Below, one piece after another: positions 9,346-18,284 of a stretch of 64,000 nt of DNA. Numbering within the stretch: the stretch's first letter is position 1; each line of letters opens with the position of its first letter. The notes beneath the pieces were generated by a model. It saw only the letters and a list, made by a program, of their open reading frames with translations. It searched no databases and was not told the DNA's origin. A program made the position numbers and the translations under genes. The stretch spans positions 935,477 through 999,476 of the forward strand of contig NZ_BMWT01000002.1 in assembly GCF_014651375.1 (NCBI RefSeq), read 5' to 3'. The DNA comes from Tateyamaria omphalii. GTDB lineage: Bacteria; Pseudomonadota; Alphaproteobacteria; Rhodobacterales; Rhodobacteraceae.

Positions 9346-10034
9346 GTGCGCGCGGCCTCGAACGCGGCCCACACTGTCTCAAACTCCTCAAAGCTGATCC
9401 GTTTGTCTTTTACCGCATCGAATACGATGACCTCTGACTGCATGAGGGTTGCGATCGCGTCCGCAAGACTTGCCTTCACCTCATTGGGGATCACCACGGC
9501 CCCATGCCGATCTGCGTGAACCAAGTCTCCAGGGTGGATGTCGAGACCATGAATACGCACCGGCTGATCATAGTCGATGACATGCACAAATCCATGGCTC
9601 GGGCCAACTGAGCCAGCAACTACAGGATAGTCTTCTGCAAGATCGCCAAGATCGCGCATCACACCGTCGGTGAGGGTGCCCGAAAGACCAAACGCCTTGT
9701 GAATATTCGTATTGACCTCGCCCCAGTAAGCGCCAACGGCGTTTGGCACATCCAGATCCTGGACGACGCAAATGCAGGGATGATCCCCTTCCGACATGTA
9801 TTTGTAGTAAGCCATGCGCCGGGCTTTGATAACTTCAGGTGCATCGGTCGGCGGAGCAACTGCGCGGATACGCGCGGTGCGGGCGTGGCCAACCATGACA
9901 CCATTCGCATCCGAAGCGAGCATCGTTCCACGTGTGAACGCATTGAACCCGCGCTTGCCCTGTGCCACTTCGATGGCGTTGCAAACAGTGGGCGTATCGA
10001 CAGACTTCAACAGATCATGCAGCGCATCATCCAT
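9342..10034 (-). CDS. RraA-family protein (HMG/CHA aldolase-like)
   Basis: A 230-residue RraA-fold protein. The motif GTLTDGVMRDLGDL holds the D-G-x-x-R-D pattern that binds metal and substrate in 4-hydroxy-4-methyl-2-oxoglutarate/oxaloacetate-decarboxylating aldolases. Further motifs are HADRHGAVVIP and an N-terminal DTPTVCNAIE. The family also contains the RNase E inhibitor RraA, but the catalytic-type motif and catabolic neighbours favour aldolase or decarboxylase activity. It starts three bases after the MetE-like stop and overlaps the CIA30 gene. Confidence 0.82.
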   Translation of the reverse strand: MDDALHDLLKSVDTPTVCNAIEVAQGKRGFNAFTRGTMLASDANGVMVGHARTARIRAVAPPTDAPEVIKARRMAYYKYMSEGDHPCICVVQDLDVPNAVGAYWGEVNTNIHKAFGLSGTLTDGVMRDLGDLAEDYPVVAGSVGPSHGFVHVIDYDQPVRIHGLDIHPGDLVHADRHGAVVIPNEVKASLADAIATLMQSEVIVFDAVKDKRISFEEFETVWAAFEAART

Positions 10035-10037
10035 GAC

Positions 10038-11162
10038 TTATCCCTTCACCATGGCTGCGCCTTCGGATAAGGTCGCTAACTTGGCATAGGCAATCTCTGG
10101 ATCAACCGACCCAAAACCGGCAAACGTACCGAAGCCACAGTCACTGCCGGCAATCACGCGATCGGCACCAACGATATCGGTGAAGCGCTCGATACGCTGA
10201 CGGACCAATTCCGGGTGCTCGACAAAATTCGTGGTCGTATCAACGACACCTGGCACCAATACCTTGTCGTCTGGGATTTCGGCCCGACGGTCGCGGAAGA
10301 CCGTCCATTCATGGGCGTGGCGCGGGTTTGAGGTTTCAAACAACACGTACCGCGCCTTGGTCGACATCAATGTCGAGAACACCGTATCCATTGGGACATC
10401 ACAGGTATGCGGCCCCTCATAGTTGCCCCAACATATGTGCACACGAACCTTTTCTGAGGGCACATCAGCCAATGCATGATTCAGCGCCTCAACGTGCGCA
10501 TCGGCGATCTTGAGAAACTCTGCATCGCTCAGATCATTGAACAGCATGTGCCGTGACAGGGCGAGGTCTGGGCAATCCAGTTGCAGGTCCAGTCCTGCCC
10601 CCACAATCGTTTCATATTCGCTTTTCATCGCATCGGCGAGGGCCGCAAGATAGGCGTCGCGGGTTGGATAAAAATCATTCTGCAGAAAGAGCGAGATCAC
10701 ACCAGGCGAGGCCGCATTCATGAACCCGCGCTCAACCCCGTGTTTGGACATGGCGGTCTTAAGATTCGTGATGTCCTTCTCCAGCTCGCCCTGACCTTTG
10801 CTTTTGACCTCACCCGTGCACATGGGCCGGGCATATTTCGGGGTCCCCCCGTCGTCAGCGAGGCGCTTCAGAAAACTCGGAAACTGCTTGAGGTCGGCCG
10901 GTGCATTGCGGGGGCTGTCACCCGAGAAACCGGTGTAACGGTCCTTGACGTAGGTCGCGTAACTGATCTTCGATGTCTCGCCATCGCTGACGATGCCAAT
11001 ATTGGCAGCGACCTGCTTGGCGACCGTGTCGTCGACGGCTTGTGCCATTGCAGCGTCAAAGGCGGTCTGGTCAAAGCCCTCCCCACGTTCGCGGGCAAAG
11101 ATGAAATCAACAACTTCTTGTGTGCGGGGAAGTGACCCAACATGCGTTGTAACAATGGCCAT
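10038..11162 (-). CDS. cobalamin-independent methionine synthase (MetE) core-domain homologue
   Basis: A 374-residue protein matching only the C-terminal catalytic half of MetE. Four candidate zinc ligands are in place: His242 and Cys244 (VHICWGN), Glu276 (VLFETSN) and Cys342 (GSDCGFGTF). The N-terminus TTHVGSLPR is also typical. It lacks the N-terminal MetE half that binds polyglutamyl folate, so it is not an ordinary biosynthetic MetE. Such short homologues are thought to move methyl groups or to cleave thiol-linked substrates. Position in the ABC/catabolic cluster suggests action on a methylated or thiol substrate, which is inference. Confidence 0.82.
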   Translation of the reverse strand: MAIVTTHVGSLPRTQEVVDFIFARERGEGFDQTAFDAAMAQAVDDTVAKQVAANIGIVSDGETSKISYATYVKDRYTGFSGDSPRNAPADLKQFPSFLKRLADDGGTPKYARPMCTGEVKSKGQGELEKDITNLKTAMSKHGVERGFMNAASPGVISLFLQNDFYPTRDAYLAALADAMKSEYETIVGAGLDLQLDCPDLALSRHMLFNDLSDAEFLKIADAHVEALNHALADVPSEKVRVHICWGNYEGPHTCDVPMDTVFSTLMSTKARYVLFETSNPRHAHEWTVFRDRRAEIPDDKVLVPGVVDTTTNFVEHPELVRQRIERFTDIVGADRVIAGSDCGFGTFAGFGSVDPEIAYAKLATLSEGAAMVKG

Positions 11163-11176
11163 TTCGACGTCCTTTC

Positions 11177-12790
11177 CTATTGCGCTAACTCAGCGCCATT
11201 CCAATACCACGGAGTGTCACAGAACCCATCCGCACAGACAAAAGCCGTTCCGGCAAGCAATACGCCCACGCGGCCACTTGCGTCTTTTACAAAGTCGGCC
11301 GCGGTCCCCAACAAGTCTTCAGGTGTCGCGTATCCACGCGAGGACAAGAAGACGTCGATCCGGCAATTGGCGGCACCACAAAACGCGCGTCCTTGAACAC
11401 CGCCATTGCACGACACACCGGTCCAGTTCAGCAGAAAGTCGGCCAGGCCATCGCCATCGATGTCGCTAGCCTGCAATGCGGACGGATCCACAAAACTGAA
11501 CGGTCCCTGGCATAGCTTCCTAATGTGTGCATCCGCCGCCGCAGGCGGGGCATTGGGAATGGGCAAGCGCGGTGCAGGCGCAAACTGTATTGGCAAATCC
11601 TGGGTTGGCGTATCCGCTACCGCAACCTGCGCGCGGGCCACGGCGCCGGGATCGGCATCAAGCGGTCGTGCCTGAACCCGCGAAAATCCCGAACCCGACC
11701 ACGCCAACCAGGCGGAACACCCGAATGCACCTGCTGATGTGCCGCACACTCCTGTCCGCGTGTTCATGAACAGTGGCGCCGGACCATTGGGATCAGGTTC
11801 GGCGTGATAAGCCTGACCAATCCATTCGGACAGACCGCGCGCTGTCTGCGCAGATGAAAAGACTGTGACGCGACACTGGCCCGCGGAGTCGCATGCGCCA
11901 GGTACACCATGCACAGTCCCGTTCGGCCCCAAACACTCCACAAATCCCCAGTTCATGACGATATCCTCGGCCCCGTCGCCCTCTAGATCGCCAGGCCAGA
12001 GAGCACCTTCATTCAACCTTGCGGTGCTACAGACCGAATTTGCTGCACCGACGGCGCGGTCGTACATGCTCTGACCAGGCTGTATCGGCAGCACCGGAGG
12101 CACAAAGACGATGGCCGGACCGTCCTGTGGTTGCTGTCGGCGCAGCGGGATTCGGTCGGGATTCTGGGCGATCCCGTTGCGAGTGGCGGCGACCGCGCCA
12201 GCAACCGTGGGTGCGGTAGTCGCATACCGACCCAACGCGGCGGGAACTGGTCGGCCCAATTCCCCCCAGCGCGACACACAGACATAAAGCACCTGATCCA
12301 GCGCCCCGGCCAAACCAGAGACTCCAAAGTCAAAGGCCTGCCCCTGACCGGTGTCCAATATGAAACCCGGCGCCACGGTCAGCGCCTGCATCAATGGATC
12401 CACCATGGATAACCGAACAATTGTGCCACTGAATTCATCCAGTTCAAATGGCGGCAGACGGTATCCGGTTTGGCCCAGGAAAATGGTTGCGCCGGTCTGG
12501 ACCGAACCTCCTGACCAGTCGAAGTAAGGATCATACATCCGGACATAGACCTCATATGGGCCGGTCTGGTGTAACTCGTTCTCATAGCTTTCCAACGGAT
12601 CACGACCCTGCGGCGACGGGGCGGTGCAGGTGATGGTCATTGTGCCTCCGCCGTGCGCCGCCGAGGCATAAATGTTCGCACCCAGATCTTCGATCTTGGC
12701 CGTCCATGAAGGTACCGACTGCGCCAACGCCCCCGTCGCACAGGCGCAGGCAAGCAAGGCCGGCACCAGGTTTTTTAGTCCCGCGTTCAC
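11177..12790 (-). CDS. secreted protein with two aspartate-rich VCBS/FG-GAP-like motifs
   Basis: About 537 residues, started at the GTG at 12790, which overlaps the bicupin stop as GTGA. The N-terminus KNLVPALLACACATGALAQ is a signal peptide. Two motifs, DLEGDGAEDIVMNWG and DIDGDGLADFLLNWTG, each followed by Cys-containing segments, resemble calcium-binding VCBS or FG-GAP repeats. Paired cysteines suggest disulphides. No catalytic motif is recognised. It is probably periplasmic or extracellular, and a substrate-handling role with the ABC importer is only a guess. Confidence 0.65.
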   Translation of the reverse strand: MNAGLKNLVPALLACACATGALAQSVPSWTAKIEDLGANIYASAAHGGGTMTITCTAPSPQGRDPLESYENELHQTGPYEVYVRMYDPYFDWSGGSVQTGATIFLGQTGYRLPPFELDEFSGTIVRLSMVDPLMQALTVAPGFILDTGQGQAFDFGVSGLAGALDQVLYVCVSRWGELGRPVPAALGRYATTAPTVAGAVAATRNGIAQNPDRIPLRRQQPQDGPAIVFVPPVLPIQPGQSMYDRAVGAANSVCSTARLNEGALWPGDLEGDGAEDIVMNWGFVECLGPNGTVHGVPGACDSAGQCRVTVFSSAQTARGLSEWIGQAYHAEPDPNGPAPLFMNTRTGVCGTSAGAFGCSAWLAWSGSGFSRVQARPLDADPGAVARAQVAVADTPTQDLPIQFAPAPRLPIPNAPPAAADAHIRKLCQGPFSFVDPSALQASDIDGDGLADFLLNWTGVSCNGGVQGRAFCGAANCRIDVFLSSRGYATPEDLLGTAADFVKDASGRVGVLLAGTAFVCADGFCDTPWYWNGAELAQ

Positions 12791-13755
12791 TCCGGCACCC
12801 ACGTTGGACCAGCCGGGTCATCCGTACCTACGATGTGGTACAAAGACGCTTCTCCCGTCATGGAAGGCAACACCAAATGCGGCATGTTCTCAGGCATGCT
12901 CATCGTGTCACCCGGCGCAAGTGTCGCCGCGCCGCCCTCCCACGTGATCCTCCAATGCCCCCGCATCGGCATAAGAACACAAGGTTTGCTATGGCTATGC
13001 CAAGTGTCACTGGCGCTGCTGCGCGTGATCAAATCCACTTCGAAACCCGGCTTGTCGCGAATGATACCTGTCTCTCCAATCACCTTGCAGGGTGCGTCCT
13101 TGGCCAGACAAACCATGTCCCAATAGCGCCGCACCCCCATACCAACAACTTGCGCAGGTGACATCTCGGGAAAATCCGTAAGCTCCTCGCTGGTCAGCAA
13201 GGGCATGGGGTTCACGCCTTCAGGCAGGTTTTCTCCCTTTTTGGAATCGTAAAGGCTGCCATTCTCACCAAGCACCAAACCGTGATCTGTTGCATCCTCA
13301 ATCACTTGTGGAGCCCAGATGACACCACCGCCTGCATCATCCCCACCAAGGATCGCCATAATCATCCCATAGTCGGTGCCGATGTTTTCGAACCCGCGGA
13401 AGATACCAGTGGGGATGTTAATAATGTCCCCCTCTTCCAGCACCACCTCGCCCGCCGTGCCCCAACGACCCCAGAAAAAGCGCCAGCGGCCCGATAGAAC
13501 AAAGAACACCTCTGCCGTGCGATGCGAATGAAGCGAGTTGCGGCACTTCGGCGGTTGCCCTGCCGCCCCGATGTTGAACCCATGCGGAATGGAAATGTGG
13601 ACATGCTGATCCGGGCTTTCCGACACACCACCGCCAATGATGGTAAAGTTTTCCTTCTGGTCGCTCCCTGGCGTATGCGCGTCGATGAACGCGGTCTTGC
13701 AAGGCATGAGGTCGCCATAGCGCACGATGCGCGGCTCCATCTCGGCGGGGGTCAT
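12787..13755 (-). CDS. bicupin protein
   Basis: A 322-residue protein with two cupin barrels. The first has HSHRTAEVFFVLSG (His76, His78, Glu82). The second has WHSHSKPCVLMPMRGHW (His253, His255) and a late His293 in MPHLV. Both barrels seem able to bind a metal, although the second lacks the usual glutamate position. Bicupins include gentisate-type dioxygenases, oxalate decarboxylases and sugar-acid binding proteins. It lacks the full gentisate dioxygenase signature, so a ring-cleaving role is not claimed. It overlaps both neighbours by four bases. Confidence 0.78.
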   Translation of the reverse strand: MTPAEMEPRIVRYGDLMPCKTAFIDAHTPGSDQKENFTIIGGGVSESPDQHVHISIPHGFNIGAAGQPPKCRNSLHSHRTAEVFFVLSGRWRFFWGRWGTAGEVVLEEGDIINIPTGIFRGFENIGTDYGMIMAILGGDDAGGGVIWAPQVIEDATDHGLVLGENGSLYDSKKGENLPEGVNPMPLLTSEELTDFPEMSPAQVVGMGVRRYWDMVCLAKDAPCKVIGETGIIRDKPGFEVDLITRSSASDTWHSHSKPCVLMPMRGHWRITWEGGAATLAPGDTMSMPENMPHLVLPSMTGEASLYHIVGTDDPAGPTWVPE

Positions 13756-14288
13756 GTTTGGGTCCTTTCATGTGGGAGGGTCGGATCGGGCAACGGATCG
13801 CCCGGTATTGTCTTGGTGATATCAGAGTGAATCCAGACCATGCGGTCCACGAACCAGACCTTGGGCAGTATGGTCGCAACCAAACCGAGGCCCGTAGCCC
13901 ACGGGTTCAAAGAAATCAGGCCATAGATAAGGGGCAACAGACCTAAGGCCGACAAAGCCGTCAGGATGTTTGCGGCACGCATGTGATGGGCGGCGATCCG
14001 ATAGTGACTCCGCGCCAGGAAGATACGCTCGCCCAATGTACCACGCGACGCCCAACTACCGAAGTCAGCAGGCGGTGGAAAAGCGCGCGGGTTCGCCCAT
14101 GTCCAGACAGCGGCCAGCAGAAACAGTGGCATCGCCCACCAGCCGATCCACTGGCGCGCATAGATTGCCAGAACCATCATTGGCAGGCACGTGAATCGTG
14201 TCCAGACGCTGAGCGGGTTCGCATGACGCCGCCAGTCGGCATCCTGCATCCCCATCAGGCGTTCGGCGGCACGATAAAGGTCAGTCAT
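13752..14288 (-). CDS. DUF6653 family membrane protein
   Basis: A 178-residue integral membrane protein with four hydrophobic stretches: MMVLAIYARQWIGWWAMPLFLLAAVW as a pair, then ILTALSALGLLPLIYGLI and ATGLGLVATILP. The N-terminal ERLMGMQDADWRRHANPLSVWTRF and the C-terminal KVWFVDRMVWIHSD are the recognisable DUF6653 blocks. Function unknown. It is coupled by ATGA overlaps to the pyridoxamine-oxidase-like gene before it and to the bicupin after it. Confidence 0.75.
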   Translation of the reverse strand: MTDLYRAAERLMGMQDADWRRHANPLSVWTRFTCLPMMVLAIYARQWIGWWAMPLFLLAAVWTWANPRAFPPPADFGSWASRGTLGERIFLARSHYRIAAHHMRAANILTALSALGLLPLIYGLISLNPWATGLGLVATILPKVWFVDRMVWIHSDITKTIPGDPLPDPTLPHERTQT

Positions 14289-14899
14289 CCTTGCCCCTTC
14301 AGCAATGCGTTCTCGGCTTCCAATGCTGCGATCCGCGCATTCAGCTTGTCCAATTCGGGAGCAATTAATTGCGCGATCTCGGACGCATCAAAGCGCGGTG
14401 CAATGAACTGGGGGCAGTTCCAGTCAAAGGCTTCAAGGCGGATCGTCACCAACCGTTCAACGCGACCCTGCCCGTCCACGGCCAGTTTCTGAGCAAGGTC
14501 CGGGTTGCCTTGCGCCTGTTCAAAGGTGGCGCGCCCCTGCAACTTCATCCGCGCCTTGCGCGGGTAGTCCATCAGGAAGAGGGACACGCGGTCATCTCCC
14601 GCCAGATTGCCCTCGCTGATATGTTGCTTGTTGCCGCGGTAGTCCGCGAAGGCGAGCGTGTGATCGTCCAACACCTTGAGAAATCCGGCAGGTCCGCCGC
14701 AGTGCTGGATGTAGGGCCAGCCGGTTTCGGAGACCGTCGCCATGTAGAACGAAGTGCGCGAGGCAACAAAAGCCACTTCGTCTGCGGTCAAGGCATGGGT
14801 GCGCGCGCCGTAGCTGCGGGCGTACATCTCCGTAGAGCCGTCTGCCTCTTGCAGTGATTTCACAGCATCCGTGAACATCAGCTCATCATAGCGCTTCAC
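14285..14899 (-). CDS. pyridoxamine 5'-phosphate oxidase-fold protein
   Basis: About 204 residues. A split-barrel flavin- or PLP-binding domain spans residues 25-150 (FYMATVSETGWPYIQHCGG, FADYRGNKQHISEGNL, VSLFLMDYPRKARMKLQG). A C-terminal heptad segment, LDKLNARIAALEAENALLKG, looks like a short coiled coil. The GTG at 14899 was chosen for the GGGGTA upstream; the ATG at 14878 is possible. Members are flavin-dependent reductases, haem-degrading enzymes or flavin-binding proteins. The substrate is unknown, but a redox step in the cluster's pathway fits. Confidence 0.78.
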   Translation of the reverse strand: MKRYDELMFTDAVKSLQEADGSTEMYARSYGARTHALTADEVAFVASRTSFYMATVSETGWPYIQHCGGPAGFLKVLDDHTLAFADYRGNKQHISEGNLAGDDRVSLFLMDYPRKARMKLQGRATFEQAQGNPDLAQKLAVDGQGRVERLVTIRLEAFDWNCPQFIAPRFDASEIAQLIAPELDKLNARIAALEAENALLKGQG

Positions 14900-14906
14900 G
14901 ACAGAG

Positions 14907-15875
14907 CTACCCCGTCTGCAAAAGGATCTGTTTCCAGATCGACGTTTCATCAAAAAGCGCATACTCGCGCCGTAGGCCCCATGGCCCGAACTCGGCATGG
15001 GAAATGCCCAACACGTAGACCTCAGCCCCCGTCGGCGCGCCGAAATACCCCCATCCGTCATGTTTTCCATGCAGGTTCCAACGGATGGCGGCGCGCGGCG
15101 GCATCAAGTCGTCATCTCGTCCGATCTGATGGTCAATCGTGAACTTTGCACCCGGGAAGGACGCGCGCAGGCCCATCCAGAAGCGATCTACCGGGTCCGT
15201 GCCATGGCCCGTCACTCCCCCGGGATATTCAGACTGCGCGGCACGATCATACTCAGAGGGAATTGCCGCCATGTCGGCCCCCATGATCCGAGTCAGGATG
15301 TCGGCGTATTTCGCGCCCCATTCATTGTCATTGCCGCGTCCTTTATAAGGCCCCGGCTGGTCCGTGGCAGGGGTCAGCGGGCGCACGGCATTCTCCATCC
15401 CGCCTTCACGCTCGATCAGGTCGGCAGCATAGGCCTTCGCCTCCCATCCGATCTGGTTCACGATGGCGGTCTGGTCCCGGATCAGCCATTCATCGTTGAT
15501 CCGATCGTTGATGGCATGGCAATCCGCGATGATACGGTATTGCAGCGTCTTGCCTGATGCCTTGCCGTAAACCCCATCGGCCATATGGGTCGCCGTCGAC
15601 AGGATGCGATGCGACGAAAGCATCCCCTCCTCCGGGGTCCCGCTCCAGATCACATCCTCGCCCAGCAGTGTCCGGTCCGGAAATTCGGCCAAGGTCGCCA
15701 TGGTCGCGCCTATGACATTTTCGTTGCCAATGACCACCGAACCGGGCGAGCGCACCACGATGTCAGGACTGTAATAGTGGTGCAGTGTTGCGATGCCCCG
15801 GTCTTCCCAGATCTCCTTGGTGATGCCGAGGATATAGTCGGGGAAATCCTTCCACCGGTTCGAAAAACCCTTCAT
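14907..15875 (-). CDS. tandem NTF2/SnoaL-like (ester cyclase type) protein 1
   Basis: About 322 residues with two consecutive SnoaL/NTF2-like cone domains (about 10-150 and 185-320). Each has the typical HHYYSPDIVVRSPG or FWMGLRASFPGAKFTIDH pattern. The start at 15875 has AAAGGA eight bases upstream and overlaps the LacI stop as ATGA. The ATG at 15884 is less likely. The family includes polyketide cyclases, dehydratases, hydrolases and non-enzymatic ligand binders. It is one of three such proteins in this cluster, so the pathway substrate probably fits this pocket. Confidence 0.78.
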   Translation of the reverse strand: MKGFSNRWKDFPDYILGITKEIWEDRGIATLHHYYSPDIVVRSPGSVVIGNENVIGATMATLAEFPDRTLLGEDVIWSGTPEEGMLSSHRILSTATHMADGVYGKASGKTLQYRIIADCHAINDRINDEWLIRDQTAIVNQIGWEAKAYAADLIEREGGMENAVRPLTPATDQPGPYKGRGNDNEWGAKYADILTRIMGADMAAIPSEYDRAAQSEYPGGVTGHGTDPVDRFWMGLRASFPGAKFTIDHQIGRDDDLMPPRAAIRWNLHGKHDGWGYFGAPTGAEVYVLGISHAEFGPWGLRREYALFDETSIWKQILLQTG

Positions 15876-16891
15876 GCGGTCCATCCTTTGGGTATGCGGG
15901 CCGACCCGCGCAGGACCAGCGGTCCATCCAGCGCGACGCGGCGGGGTTTGGTATCGGGATCGGCGAGGCGATCCATCAGAATATCAACCGTGGCTTCGGC
16001 CATCTGCCCGGCGGGTTGGCGCACGGTAGTCAGGTCATAGCTGGGCCATGCTGCGAGGGTGACATCGTCATAGCCTACAACGGACACGTCACCCGGCACG
16101 CTCAGCCCCAGTTCAAAGCGCAGCACGTCCATGACGGCAAAGGCCATGTGGTCATTGGCACAGAAAACGGCATCAGGCCGGTCCGGCTCTGCAAACATCT
16201 TACGCGCAACAATCTTGGCGGTCTCAAAGTTAAAGTCACTGACGCCGCGGGCTGCGAGATTTTGTCCGCCTGCCTGAAGCCCGGCGACAAACCCGGCTTC
16301 ACGGTCGCGCTGGGTTGAAGCACCTTCCCACCCCGCTATATGCGCGATGCGTTTATGTCCGCCTGCCAACAGAAACTCAGCCAGCTTGCGCCCACCGTGG
16401 TAGTTGTCTGAGGTGACTGCCGAAAGCCGATCGTCATCCTGCGCCCGGTTGAAAAGAACGATGGGAATACCCGCCGCCTCGCACCGCTGCGTCAGATCGT
16501 TGGACATGCCCACGCTGGCGGCAATGATGCCGTCCACCTGATAGTCGAGCAATTCAGCCATGACCTCGTCCGCCTCCTCCCCACTGTTAGAGGAGAGGAA
16601 AACAAGAACGTGATAGCCCTGCTCCTGAAGTTTGCGGCTAAGCCGTTCGATGGCTTCAGGGTAGAAATGGTTTTCCAGATAGGCGACGACGAGACCGATG
16701 ATGCGGCTACGCCCGGTGATCAGGCTGCGCGCGAGCACGTTGGGGCGATAGCCCAGCGCATCCGCCGCCTGCCGCACCTTGTCAGCCGTCCGCTTGGAAA
16801 CTGACGCCCCAGGTGTAAACACACGTGAAACCGCCGACCGGGAGACCCCGGCCCGCGCGGCCACATCTAGTGCTGTCACCTTGTCTGGCAT
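15872..16891 (-). CDS. LacI-family transcriptional regulator
   Basis: A 339-residue LacI/GalR protein. The N-terminal helix-turn-helix VTALDVAARAGVSRSAVSRV and hinge helix (NVLARSLITGRSRIIGLVV) are complete. They are followed by a periplasmic-binding-protein-like effector domain (DGIIAASVGMS, FCANDHMAFAVMDVL, VVGYDDVTLAAWPSYDLTTVRQP). The start at 16891 overlaps the SDR stop by one base. It probably represses the cluster through the 20-bp palindrome at 26182, and the effector is probably the transported substrate or a metabolite. It lies inside the operon it is proposed to control, so autoregulation is likely. Confidence 0.92.
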   Translation of the reverse strand: MPDKVTALDVAARAGVSRSAVSRVFTPGASVSKRTADKVRQAADALGYRPNVLARSLITGRSRIIGLVVAYLENHFYPEAIERLSRKLQEQGYHVLVFLSSNSGEEADEVMAELLDYQVDGIIAASVGMSNDLTQRCEAAGIPIVLFNRAQDDDRLSAVTSDNYHGGRKLAEFLLAGGHKRIAHIAGWEGASTQRDREAGFVAGLQAGGQNLAARGVSDFNFETAKIVARKMFAEPDRPDAVFCANDHMAFAVMDVLRFELGLSVPGDVSVVGYDDVTLAAWPSYDLTTVRQPAGQMAEATVDILMDRLADPDTKPRRVALDGPLVLRGSARIPKGWTA

Positions 16892-17652
16892 CAGTCTGCT
16901 GTCCACCCCCCATCGATCAACATAGACGTACCTGTGACCATCGCCGATGCATCAGACGCCAAGAACAGGACAGCGCCCATGATGTCTTCGACCTCGGCCA
17001 CCCGTGGCAGCTTGATCTTGTCCATGATCCATGCGTACCGCTCGGGGTCTTGGAACGACTTCTCGGTGAATGCCGTGCGCACGAACGTCGGGCAGACGGT
17101 GTTAATGCGGATGCCCGCTTTCCCCCATTCGATGGCCATAGCTTTGACCATCCCTTCGACCCCGTGCTTCGTCGCGCAATAGACGGCCCGATCGATGCCG
17201 CCCACGTGGCCCATCTGCGAGGAAATGTGGATAATCGAGCCTGGCTTGCCTGCGTGCGTCAACGCCCGCGCAGCCGCCGTTGAAAGGAAATAGGCCCCCT
17301 TGAGGTTGATACCTACAACGGCGTCGAAATCGTCAGGCTGCGTTTCCATCGACGGGCCATGACGCGCCAGCCCAGCAGAGTTCAAGACGATATCGTATGG
17401 TTCATCAAAGGCTGCATTGACGGCTTCGACATCCGACTGATCAAGCGGCATGGCTTCTGCACTCCACCCCTGATCGGTCATGGCAGTCACCACATCCGCC
17501 AAGGCATCTGCGCGGCGTGCGGCACAGATCACGTGCGCACCTGCTTCAGCCAGCGCCACTGCGCATCCAAGGCCGATACCGGACGACGCACCTGTCACAA
17601 GCGCACGCTTTCCGGACAGATCAAAGGACGGGGTACGGGGCAGTTCGGTCAA
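16891..17652 (-). CDS. short-chain dehydrogenase/reductase
   Basis: A 253-residue classical SDR. The cofactor loop is GASSGIG (21-27), followed by NSAG (91-94), and the catalytic triad is Ser144, Tyr158 and Lys162 (YCATK). Arg-Arg after the second strand (CAARRAD) suggests NADP preference, which is tentative. The C-terminus VTGTSMLIDGGWTAD is standard. It overlaps the GST stop by four bases. It probably oxidises a hydroxyl or reduces a keto group in the cluster's pathway. Confidence 0.92.
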   Translation of the reverse strand: MTELPRTPSFDLSGKRALVTGASSGIGLGCAVALAEAGAHVICAARRADALADVVTAMTDQGWSAEAMPLDQSDVEAVNAAFDEPYDIVLNSAGLARHGPSMETQPDDFDAVVGINLKGAYFLSTAAARALTHAGKPGSIIHISSQMGHVGGIDRAVYCATKHGVEGMVKAMAIEWGKAGIRINTVCPTFVRTAFTEKSFQDPERYAWIMDKIKLPRVAEVEDIMGAVLFLASDASAMVTGTSMLIDGGWTAD

Positions 17653-18284
17653 AACGACAGCCTCCCTTTCAGTTCAGAGTAATCCACCATCACATGCGTC
17701 CGATACGCGGCCCGCTCGGTCAAGGCGTCGTAGTAGTCTTGCGTGCCCGCAGGCACCCGCCGATCCAGATCAAGCGTGAAGTAGCGATAGAGAATGTGAC
17801 CGACCCAGATGTCCGCAAGTCCCAGAGTTTCTCCTGACATCCACGCCCGCGCGCCCCGTTCCGACATTGCCACGGCAAGGTTGGCTTCAAACTGGCGCAA
17901 AGCGTGACCCACGGCTGCCAAGTCCCGCACTGCTTCGGGGGTGCGGTAGTAAGCCCAAAACAGCGGTACGGTAAATGACCGACACAGCGTATGCTTGGCC
18001 CACTCGGCCCACATGTCATCGCGTGGTGATGCCACAACGCCGCCTTCGCCATACTGCGTCACAAGATACCGAAGGATGGCCGCGCTCTCGAACATTACCC
18101 TGTCGCCATCTTCCAGGACCGGGACAAGCCCCATCGGATTCATCCGCCTAAAAGCCGGAGTGTCCGTGCCACCAAACCGACCTCCGACATCCTTGCGCTC
18201 AACAGCCAACCCAAGCTCGGCAGCGCCCCACATCACAGCCTGTACATTTGACGAAGAGGCGCGCCCATGGATGATCAGCGTCAT
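17649..18284 (-). CDS. glutathione S-transferase family protein
   Basis: A 211-residue GST. The N-terminal thioredoxin fold contains GRASSSNVQAVMWGAAELGL (Ser active-site region) and the substrate-side motif PVLEDGDRVMFESAAILRYL, where ES binds the glutamyl group. The C-terminal helical domain has GLADIWVGHILYRYF. It overlaps both neighbours by four bases. In a catabolic cluster it may cleave an ether or thioether, isomerise a bond or remove a reactive intermediate. Which of these applies cannot be read here. Confidence 0.88.
   Translation of the reverse strand: MTLIIHGRASSSNVQAVMWGAAELGLAVERKDVGGRFGGTDTPAFRRMNPMGLVPVLEDGDRVMFESAAILRYLVTQYGEGGVVASPRDDMWAEWAKHTLCRSFTVPLFWAYYRTPEAVRDLAAVGHALRQFEANLAVAMSERGARAWMSGETLGLADIWVGHILYRYFTLDLDRRVPAGTQDYYDALTERAAYRTHVMVDYSELKGRLSF

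Noticed and set aside
9342-10034. RraA ribonuclease E inhibitor
   Set aside because: The DGxxRD catalytic-type motif and catabolic neighbours point to the aldolase branch.
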